A DNA stretch of 64,000 bases from Promethearchaeota archaeon (GTDB lineage: Archaea; Asgardarchaeota; Thorarchaeia; Thorarchaeales; Thorarchaeaceae), in the NCBI GenBank assembly GCA_014728035.1, contig WJMJ01000079.1, positions 62,001 to 126,000 of the forward strand. The letters are read 5' to 3'. A program made the position numbers and the translations under genes. Positions 27,956-38,000 of the stretch are shown one piece after another. The notes beneath the pieces are model-generated. The model made no database searches. It saw only the letters and a program-made list of their open reading frames with translations, and was not told the DNA's origin. Position 1 is the stretch's first letter; every line of letters starts with the position of its first letter.

Positions 27956-28945
27956 ATGGGTGTAAAGGGTTGGAATTTTATTCCTTGGCGATGGGTTGAA
28001 CTTGATGAAATCATTCAAGGCCCGATTGCCATAGATGTACCAAATTATTTGACTCGTAGATTAACTGTATTCAGATCTCAAAGAATACAAAATGGAAGAA
28101 TTCCTCTTCAGCATGTGAGTGTGATTTTGAGCATCATCAAATCCGCATTGGCACACAAAATAACACCTCTATTTCTTTTTGATGGCCCTCCTGAATCGCT
28201 GAAACGAAAACCTAACCCCTCACTCTTGATCGAAGCTCAAAATTTGTACAAGGAGTTTCGAAAAACCAATGATGCGTTTGATGATTCGATTTCTGAACGT
28301 CTCTATAATAGTCCTGCTATTAGAATGTATTTTGTTATGGAACATACAAAGGATATTGCGTCTTATTGTGGAATTCCTGTAATTAGGTCTCCAAGTGAAG
28401 CAGAACTTTTTGGTGCATTACTCTGCAAACAAAAATTAGCTACCACAGTTGTCTCAAATGATGTTGATGCATTACTATTTGGAAGTCATCATGTAACCAA
28501 ACAATTGCAATTTTCAAAAGAAATGATTCATCGAACAACAATTAGTGATTTGAAAGATGTCTTGAACCTTAACCTTTCACAACTCAGAGATTTAGCTATA
28601 CTATGTGGGTGTGATTTCTACCCTTCTGGACTGAAAGGAATTGGACCAAGAAAAGGTGCTGCTTTACTCAATCGTCATGGGAATCTCTCTAACGTATTAG
28701 ATTCACAAGGAATTTATGGTGTTGAGAAAGAGGATATGATTCGAGCACGTGAAGTTTTCGACGAAGCTAGTTACCTCTCAATTCATGGAGTTAATACTTC
28801 TCTGCGCCCTCCATTAGTTTCAAAATTGGAAAACATTTTGCATCCTGTTCTTGGTTCAGATCGAGCCAACACGTGGGCTTATGAAATGGTATCATTATGG
28901 AAAAGGTTCAGAGTGAAGCAGGCAACATTAGATAAATGGATTTGA
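27956..28945 (+). CDS. fen: FEN1/XPG-family flap endonuclease with PCNA-binding tail
   Basis: 329 residues. All metal-binding acids of FEN1 are visible: D27 (AIDVPN), D76 (FLFDGPP), E148 and E150 (SPSEAEL), D169 and D171 (SNDVDALLFG) and D220 (CGCDF). The helix-hairpin-helix GIGPRKGAALL follows. The last eight residues, QATLDKWI (322-329), form a PIP box for the sliding clamp. The sequence departs from ordinary archaeal Fen1, with a shortened helical arch near residues 80-120, so it may be a second, specialised flap nuclease. It is the last gene of the operon. Confidence 0.87.
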   Translation: MGVKGWNFIPWRWVELDEIIQGPIAIDVPNYLTRRLTVFRSQRIQNGRIPLQHVSVILSIIKSALAHKITPLFLFDGPPESLKRKPNPSLLIEAQNLYKEFRKTNDAFDDSISERLYNSPAIRMYFVMEHTKDIASYCGIPVIRSPSEAELFGALLCKQKLATTVVSNDVDALLFGSHHVTKQLQFSKEMIHRTTISDLKDVLNLNLSQLRDLAILCGCDFYPSGLKGIGPRKGAALLNRHGNLSNVLDSQGIYGVEKEDMIRAREVFDEASYLSIHGVNTSLRPPLVSKLENILHPVLGSDRANTWAYEMVSLWKRFRVKQATLDKWI

Positions 28946-28954
28946 GGATTCTAT

Positions 28955-31006
28955 TTATTTCCAAGGATCTACAAAACGACAGTCAGATTCATCATATATC
29001 CTTTGTAATACTGTATGGTAGTATGTCCATTGACGTTCGATATTTGCTATCATATATTCAAAGTTATTCTTCTCTAAGATGTCCGCAATTTCACCAATTA
29101 TTACCTCTCCATATTCGATAGGCATTCTAATCGTTGAGAATAATTCGTTAGTGTCTTGATTGTAAAATCCTTGCGCATAATTGGAGAACCTTGTGATATC
29201 CTTCAGAATATCTGTAACTGATTTCTTTCCATCTCCTCTGGCTAAAATGTGATACCCATTCGGAATTCCACAATAGTCCATTATGGGGTGATGAATTACC
29301 GAAATTAATCTTTTCTGTGAAAGATGTTTTAATATATAATCTGATGTTCTTTTTGGAATCTTAATAGAATCAAGTAACCACTTCATCTTATGCCAATATT
29401 CATGAGACCCCCACAAAACGCTCATGACGTCAATTTCTCTCTGGGTAGGAATTACTTTTTCGCTAGAAGAAGTCACTTCACGAAACATCCAATTCATCAA
29501 TCTGTGTGATTTCAATTCCTCTGGATATCGCCACTTTTTCTTATCTTGATTGTACAGGTCAAGACGATACGAAAAGAACAAAGAGTTACCTGTGACTTGA
29601 AGCATTTCTTGTTTATCTGGGCCTTCCGATTTTTCTGGTTCAACATGAAGTGTACCAATCTGATACAGATTTCCTGTAAAATGCACTTTCTCAACTAATC
29701 CATCTGATTTGAGGAGAGGCCTCCTCTTCTTTGCTACAACGTATCTAAACTTTAGACCCATAGCTTGTAGATTGACTATTGTTGTAGTATTAATGATTTG
29801 TTCAATCTTGGCTAGATGTCGGAATGAACCCCTTTTTGAAATCTGAAGAGCATTTTCGATTTCCTCGGCTGTTATCCTTCTTAGTTCATTACCAGTGTTT
29901 AGATACCTGCATATGTCTATTAGATCTTGATAGTTAAGGAAATTTATTCTTTCTTTAAAGACATCAATAAGGTCATTAAAATCATCAACAAGGACACCAT
30001 CTGGACGGACTCCAACTATCATCCATTTTGATCTTGTAGCAGCAGGTTGAAACATCTCACTTACCCGTGATTTGAAGTAATCTAGGGTTGGAGCCTTTTT
30101 TGGCAAGATAGTCGCAAGTAATTTCAAATCTGTTTCTGTAGGATTTTCTTTTTCAATTATCTCTGAGAATTTATTGAAAGTTGCTCTAGAAGAATCTTGA
30201 GTTGCAATCCGATTATATTCTTTCTTGAAATCATCGGCAGTTTCCAACAGCTGATGTTTTTCTCTGTGGTAATCTCGAATTTCATCAATTGTAAGGTCTA
30301 ACTTTGGTAAGACCTCAAGTAGTAGTTTCGTCTTATCATGCGATTCAAGTAGTATAATTTGACTTCGTAAATTCCAAATTGCAGGATCTGATGGTGAGAA
30401 TTGCGATAATTCTTCCAGTATTGATTTAAGAAGCTCTATAGTTTCTTCAACGGTAGAGTTTCCCACTAGACTTTCATTAATATTACTCAGCAATTCTGTC
30501 TTCACTTTATTGATGTGGAATTGCCATAGCACTAATAACCACTTGATTGATTCGCCTGTTATTTCTGCAAGATTATTTATTGTGATGATTGCCGCTGATA
30601 ATGGGTCCAATCCTGGAGTTATCAAGTCCATTTCTTGCAAAGAAGGAACATCTTTAGTGATAATTCTTCCAATGGTATATGCAAATGACCTAGTATGTTC
30701 AAACCCTCTCGGAATCATCGATTCCAATTTTTTTACTATGGGTTCATCTGATTGTATATAGAGTGGACGATTCAGGATGCTTCTTAAGGATGATAAACCC
30801 AAAGACACATCATGCTTCGTCCAATCAAATTCATATTCTTTCAGTGGTTTAAGGTCATATTTTGATTCGAACAATTCTGGTTCTATTTTTTCCGACACCG
30901 ATTCATCAGTCCGATCAACTATCAATCTCTTTATGATAACCGCGTCATCGATAAGTCTCCCTTTTTGAAGCCAATCAATTGAGATTGTTGCTCTGGGACT
31001 CATCAT
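28955..31006 (-). CDS. Large unrecognised protein, convergent with the repair operon
   Basis: 683 residues, soluble, no recognised family. The first 230 residues are helical. The middle (about 250-400) is charged and helical, and residues 500-620 contain winged-helix-like stretches (DSIKIPKRTSDYILKHL, SQKRLISVIHHP). The end is rich in Tyr and Trp. The stop lies 10 bases from the fen stop on the other strand. A DNA-binding or regulatory role is possible from the winged-helix look but is not proven. Confidence 0.65.
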   Translation of the reverse strand: MMSPRATISIDWLQKGRLIDDAVIIKRLIVDRTDESVSEKIEPELFESKYDLKPLKEYEFDWTKHDVSLGLSSLRSILNRPLYIQSDEPIVKKLESMIPRGFEHTRSFAYTIGRIITKDVPSLQEMDLITPGLDPLSAAIITINNLAEITGESIKWLLVLWQFHINKVKTELLSNINESLVGNSTVEETIELLKSILEELSQFSPSDPAIWNLRSQIILLESHDKTKLLLEVLPKLDLTIDEIRDYHREKHQLLETADDFKKEYNRIATQDSSRATFNKFSEIIEKENPTETDLKLLATILPKKAPTLDYFKSRVSEMFQPAATRSKWMIVGVRPDGVLVDDFNDLIDVFKERINFLNYQDLIDICRYLNTGNELRRITAEEIENALQISKRGSFRHLAKIEQIINTTTIVNLQAMGLKFRYVVAKKRRPLLKSDGLVEKVHFTGNLYQIGTLHVEPEKSEGPDKQEMLQVTGNSLFFSYRLDLYNQDKKKWRYPEELKSHRLMNWMFREVTSSSEKVIPTQREIDVMSVLWGSHEYWHKMKWLLDSIKIPKRTSDYILKHLSQKRLISVIHHPIMDYCGIPNGYHILARGDGKKSVTDILKDITRFSNYAQGFYNQDTNELFSTIRMPIEYGEVIIGEIADILEKNNFEYMIANIERQWTYYHTVLQRIYDESDCRFVDPWK

Positions 31007-31286
31007 GGTTCATCTCATTTTAGCCCTTCATTCATTCCAAAAGGTGAATTCTGAGCAATGACACTGCCTAAAAAATGATTTGGAATCTTTACTCTATATT
31101 AATGAATATATGCATGCTCATTATCTGTCGTGGAAATATTATAACTCTTTATAGGTATTTTAGGGCTCTTATAATGCCTATTTATTTGATGAGATAATTC
31201 CAAAACCCTTGTTGTACACTATTTGTTTGTGGCTCAAATGAGTGCCACATGGATAACGATGTAAAGAAAATCGGGGTTGAAAAAAG

Positions 31287-31883
31287 GTGCAAATGGATAT
31301 AATGGTAATAGTCACATCATCATTTCTCTTTGCTTTTCAGATCACACCTCTTGTCGTCTTAGTAGCTACTGCGATTCGAAGTGTGATTCTTCTGACAGGT
31401 AGGAGAAGAGCATTTGTGACCTGGACCAGAAACTCTCTGCTTTCTGCGATATCCATTATTTTTGCACCAGGAATGATAATCAATACTGGAGTAAGATATG
31501 GAATCTGTTCTTTATTTGGTATTGATATGGATGGATTTGGTGCAAACAGTACCTATGCTGAGCTTAACCTCTTCCTTCGTGTTGAACGGCCACCAAGAGT
31601 ATTGGTTTTGGTCACAGCCCTTTTCATAAGTACCGTACTCTCAGTATTCCTTGGGTTCATTTTGATTGTGTTGCCAATGGTTATTATTATTGGAGCACCT
31701 GTTGTCTTAGTCTGTTGGTATATTGCGGTCTGCATATTGTTTAACACTTCAATTCGTGGAGGAGATGTCACTCTACTAGGAGCAGCCCTCAAGGGGCAGC
31801 CCGGAAGAGGTATAGCTGAATTAATCCTCTCTATTTCAATCATCGTTTTTCTTTACATTGCACTAAGTGGGGTGATAGCGTGA
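31287..31883 (+). CDS. Small four-helix membrane protein, unrecognised
   Basis: 198 residues with four or five hydrophobic helices and an extracellular-looking loop of about 60 residues (GIDMDGFGANSTYAEL). The GTG at 31287 and ATG at 31293 are both possible. AAAGGTG lies right there, so the exact start is open. It precedes the giant surface protein by about 150 bases on the same strand and could be its membrane partner. Confidence 0.6.
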   Translation: MQMDIMVIVTSSFLFAFQITPLVVLVATAIRSVILLTGRRRAFVTWTRNSLLSAISIIFAPGMIINTGVRYGICSLFGIDMDGFGANSTYAELNLFLRVERPPRVLVLVTALFISTVLSVFLGFILIVLPMVIIIGAPVVLVCWYIAVCILFNTSIRGGDVTLLGAALKGQPGRGIAELILSISIIVFLYIALSGVIA

Positions 31884-32030
31884 AAATAGATACCAAGTCC
31901 CGGGTAGATTCTGATTTTTCAGGTCATGGAGGTCCCCCCTCATTTTCGACTAAACCACGCCAAAATAACTCCAACTATAATTTCCGGGACACCCTCTTTA
32001 TTTCGTATGTTCATCTTGGGAGGTATATTC

Positions 32031-35000
32031 TTGATACGTAAGAGCTTGACGATTTTGATGTTGTTTGTGATGTTGTGTCCTATAATTTTCAATACTACGC
32101 TCCTCTCACCTTCATCGGCTAGCACTATAGAACCTAGCACCTTCAAACCTATTAGTCAGTCTCTCCTCGCTTCAGACTCTGGAACAGTTGTGGATACGTC
32201 AGTGTATTCGGTTCTTGAACTAACTAATGGAGGAATTAGCCCGACTGGAGATGAGTGGTCATTATTACTCAATGAGTCTGGTATTGTATCAAATGTTATT
32301 ACAGTAGGACAAATTCTTTCAAATTCTTCAATCATCGATAGCTCGGTAGCAATCCTACTTGATAATAGTCTTGGATCCGAAAATGGTACTTCTGTTTCTG
32401 AATCACTGCTTGACATTCTGGTAAAACGTGATGCACCAATCATTGCTCTTGGTCAAGCTGCTTGGCTTCTTCACAGATTTCGCAAAACAAGTCCACCCTC
32501 TATGACCGCTCCTTCTACCACTTCTCTCCTTACCTCATCTCCTTATGAAGGAGCGGTTTTTCTTAACAAGCCGTTTCCTCTGGTTCCAGAATGTACATTA
32601 TTTACAGAGAGTATGAATATACCAGTTGACCAAATACAAGCTGAACATTCTCGAATCGTAAATCTGGTAGGAACAGTTTCTTCCAATGATATAGCTCCTC
32701 TTAGATATGATTCTTGGCCGCTTGATATCTTTCTATACTCACCTTCCAATCCTGGTCTGCTTACTGGTAGCGGAAAAGACCTACTTGTTAACATCCTTTC
32801 TTATTGTACATCATTAGGTGAAAGTGAAATAACCCTTAACCTGCAAAATCAACAGGTAACCAATAGCTCGCCCTTTATTGGAGGATTTCAACACTCCCAT
32901 GAACCAAAGTTATCTTCCACATATTATGCAATTCAAGCAATGAATAGTCTGAAAAACAATTCACAGTGGATTGAATGGGTATCAGTAAACAATCATTCCA
33001 TGCTTGAACAATTGAGTTCTATTTATGAAGAAGATACTACAGAAGCATGGTTTCTACCGCATTCTTCTAGTACCTCTTTTGATGTCGATAGTACAGCACA
33101 GGGACTCTGGTTAGTTTCTATTTTGAATCTTTCAGACTCGTTTAATGTTGAAAAAGTATCTACTTATTTAGCAAATCAACAATCTATTGATGGCGATTTT
33201 GGTAATAATATCTTGACTACCTCAATCGTTCTGTTAGCATTAGAACAAGCACAAAAACTATCTTCGATAGACACCTCAAAAGCTGAAAATTGGTTGCGTT
33301 CTTGTGTAATTGATGGTGGAAAAACAAACGAATCGAAACTCTGGGGTGGTATTGGAAAAAACCCTACCGATCTAAATCCTTCTAATCACTATGCCCTAGC
33401 TCTCCTAACTGGATTGGATGCACTTGACACAAATCACGATGACCCTCTGAAATTAACAGAGTGGATTACCGTAAAGACTGGAAATCTTGACGGTTCTTAC
33501 AACAACACCCTTGATTCGATATCTGAGATTGTAATTGGAACCGCGTGTGCACTCTCTTCATTGAGTATTATGGGAACTTTAACAACGGAGAATCGTACTG
33601 CTGGTTTTTCGTGGCTTACAGATAACCAATTGGATAGTGGAGGGTTTGGTATCGAAAAACATCCTCGGGATGTGGTTGCCAAAGTAAAAGAATCATCTTT
33701 AGTTTCATGTAGCTTATGGCATATTGGAGAAATCTCAACCGAAGTCGCTACTAAGTTAACCTCTTTCTTTGAAAGTTGCAAGTCACCGTACGGATTCGAG
33801 GAAATGGAAAGAATTCCAAGTTTGATGTGGAGTTCTTGGTTGTCACAGGTAGCAAGATATAGTCATGGATGGAATCATTTAGATAACGAGCTCTTTGCTT
33901 CATACATAGAAGTAGTTGACTCTTGGACTATCTATCCTTTTTGGAATAACTTATCAACACTCCTTGCATTAGAATACAATTTTGATCAGTACCGAACGAA
34001 AAGTGTGTGGACCCAATATTTCGGTATTACATCAGCAATATTCTCTGGGCTTTCTCTATCATCGGAAATCATTGGATCTACTGAGGCGTACTTGAGCACA
34101 CAGCAAGCGTCATCCGGTCATTATCGGAACTCCATGATGTTAGATACTCCCTCAATCCAATATAGTATAGCTGCAATCGAAACACTGCATCTTCTGAATT
34201 CTCTTGGTACTATTCAATATCGATCAGAACTAGAAAACAAGATCCTTAGTGAATATTCGTCTGGTTTATGGTCTTCCGCGTCATGGACACTGAGACCATT
34301 TGCTGGATGTCAGCCTGCAATAGATTATCTTTCCACTCGTGCTGCAGTTAGACTAGAAATTGTAACATCTACAATGGCCGATGAGATTGAAGCAGTTATT
34401 ACCTCTCGAATACAATATGATGATTTATGGAAATTGAGTTGTGATGTCGCGACTCTTGCCTTGCTAAATTCTTCAGGATTTAGCGTCAACTTAGAATCTA
34501 TTAACTGTACAAAAGTTTTGGAATCTTTGGGATCAAATCCATTTTCAGACGGGTGGTACAATTCTACAGAGTTATGGCAACCTGTTTATACTGCTCAGAT
34601 TCTTGAAATGGTATCAATATTGGGAATCAGGACTCAACTTTGGGGCGTGAAAGGATCCATAATTTCTGTGTCTTGTTCACCAACAGTAGATATTAGAGAA
34701 TCAATTGAACTCGCTATAGCAATTACGTCTGATATACCCGAAAACAGGTTGGTTGTTCATGCTTTCGGCATTTCACGTAGTTTTGATGATGTGCTATCAA
34801 CTGATTCAATTAGCATTCCAATTCCTCAAGAAGCGAATGCTCTAGGCCCAGTCAATATATCTGTCATGGTAGTCAATTGGAATAAGTCACGAGGATTTGA
34901 TATCTGTTCAGTTGATGTTCTCGGAAGTATCACGGGAAATTTAGAGGTTCATACACATCAGGTGCTTCCTGGCCAACTAATCAATTCTACTTTGTCATTC

Positions 35001-38000
35001 TACTTGGCTGATTCGATTGAACTTGATGATTGTAACATCTCAATAAAAGTTGAGAATTCTACCACCTCTTTTGATTGGTCATATATCGAATCATCTCCAT
35101 TTCAAATACAAACTCCTACTGACGAATTGACATCTGGTTCTTACGATATGATTGTTGAAGTTTCACACGAATTCTGTGATTCCTTATTACTCACTGATAC
35201 TGTGACGATTGAAGCACCCATTGCAACATATATTCAAACAGTCGGAAATCTATCTGTTTTAATAGGTGATAGTGCTACTATCAATTGGTCTCTCTGCTTC
35301 ATGTCTAATGATAGTTTTATCTCAGATCAGAAGGTTTTGCTTTCGATATATGATGATGAAAACCAGATAGTGAAACAGGAAACCATGATTTCAAAATCAA
35401 CTGTTCAAAGCTTTTCATGGAGCCCTGAGGTACGTGGAAACTACACTTATACTTTAGAGTTTGCACAAAATGGGTCTTTCGTTAGTTCAGAATCTACTTC
35501 ATTTATTGAAGTATTTGAACAGACCGAGTTGAGTTGGAAATCCGAAAGTATTGCATTTCAATATGACACTATAGCCTTAACAGGACGACTCACAAATACA
35601 TCTGGATTTGCAATACCCTCATCCGATATCCACGTTCAAGTAACATCTCCAATCTCTACAATTGTTATTGATTCAGTCTATCAAACAAATTCGACTGGGT
35701 ATATCACATTTCCATTGTCTTTGAATTTTAATGGATATTATCTAATACATCTGGAGTATAATGGAGAGTTCTATCGAACTGCAATTGATTTAGATACCTC
35801 ATTGCTTTCATGGACCGATACATCTGTAGATATCTTATCTTTTCCATCCGAAGGTATTGTTGATTCTCAATATTCTATAACTGCGCTACTCTCAGACTCA
35901 GTAGAGAATCCAATTTCTAATCAACCCATCCTTGTGAGAATTACCTATCTACCCTCCTTGATCGTCTATGAAAACACCTTCGTGACAAATGCATCCGGAC
36001 ACATTACGACAGATTGGTCCGGGTCAAGTGCTGGATCATATTATGTAGAAATAATCTTCTCAGGTTCGATAACTTATGGTACTTCGAATTCTTCCCATCA
36101 AATTGAGTTGCGTTTGAATCTCCAAATCAGTTTATATCCTGAAACTAGCTATGATGTTAATAATACTGGAAGTTTTCTAATTGAAGTGCTAGACCAAGAT
36201 GGTTATGAAGTTTCCAACATTCTAGTTCAAATTGCAATATACAATTCATCACATCAATTGGTCTATGAAACCTCTGCGCTTATTGAGTCAGGTTTCTGCG
36301 ATGTTACATGGACTCCTATTATGCGAGGTTGGATGAACTTCAGTGTTACTATTGATCGTCAACATTGGTATGAAAGTGAGTTTGCATGGACCGAAATCGC
36401 AGTGTACGATACTCCACTTCTCTCAGTTTCAGTTTCGGATGAACTAGTAGCTCCTTCAGTTATCAACTCGATTATTTTAGTACAAGATTCTAATCTACAC
36501 CCTATTGGGCTTGTTTCTGTCAATATTGAAGTTCAATTAGATGGGCAAGTAATCGAAACCTACTCAAATCAAACAGACTCGCAAGGTGAAATCATTCTAA
36601 CTATAAATGTTGAAAATCCTGGTGTTCTCTCCATATTCTCAACACTCACTTCTCAAGGATACCTTAGATTTAGGTCAAATGAAACTCAATATGATATACT
36701 TGGAAGTACAACTCTGACTCTTACTACCCCCACTCAACCAATATCTCAGGGAACGACGGTTGTAATTGTAGCAACTTTACTTAATTGGGATTCGAATCCA
36801 TTGGTTGGAAAGAATATTGATATTCGTGTTTCATGGTCTAATGGAACCTTGATCTTCTCAAACATCAAAACAACCAGCTCAGCTGGAAAAGCAAGTACTT
36901 CTTATACATTTTCTGTTGTAGGTGATTACTTGATTGAAGTTAGGTTCAATGGCGACTTGGATAACGCTAAATCAGAAAGTACCAAACCTCAGCGAGTTTA
37001 TATCACGCCCTCAGTTTATCTTGATGTCACTCAAACTTGCTATTTAGATGAACCCCTTTCCTTATCTATTGGCATCACAGACTATTATGGTAGTTTCATT
37101 CCTGGGAGAACTTTGTTAATTAGAATTCTAGAAGATGGTATTGTAATAAACGAAACACAGGTGGAATCTACATGTGATATATCAACTATCCTTTGGATTC
37201 CGTTGAATAGAGGAGTAATCTCCGTTGTCTTACTGCACGCAGGAGACCTTTACTTCTATTCGAATTCTACCGACGAAACAGTCACGATATACGAATCAAT
37301 ATCTGGTGCTTTAGAGTCTGATACATCCACTGTTGAATTGTTTGACAGCACTGAATTTACATATCAAATCATTGATGCCTCGGAAAATGAAAGTATACTG
37401 ATAGAGTTCCAAGTTCTGGGTGTAGACTTGATACCAGTCTGGATTGCTCAACAGTTAACCAACTCGTCTGGAATGGCATCGGTAAATTATTTGGCTGATG
37501 ATACGCATGGAATCCTAACTATTCGTGCTTTTCCTGTAGAGAGCGAGTTTCTTACTGGTGGAACGAAACAAATCCAGTTGACAGTACGAACCGATTGTTC
37601 ATCCTTTATTGGACTTGCACCTTTCCCTCCTGCTTTGGGTGGATCTGTTAATATTTCTATTCAAGTGCTTGATGAATTCTCAGAACCTTTACAATCTGTT
37701 AGAGTACTGGTCAGTTTAGAAGACCCATATGGTGAACCTGTTCAGTTTGGAATTTATTCCACTAAAATTGTCTATACTAACTCTGAAGGTTATGCTATTG
37801 TTGAATTTACTCCCCAAATTAGTGGTAGCTACAAAATATCATTAAGCTCGGATGGTAGTGATACTGTAAACAGTTTTTCCACCTCTGAGCATAAAACCAT
37901 CTATTGTCCCACCGGAATTTCCTTGCACCTAAATCAATCGGACATTAGAGTGGGTGATGGAATAATCATTTCAGCATGTTTGAATGATTATTTTACTTCA

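Noticed and set aside
32156..32794. Minus-strand open frames inside the giant surface gene
   Set aside because: They are shadows of a long, strongly coding plus frame and have no ribosome-binding sites or family signal.
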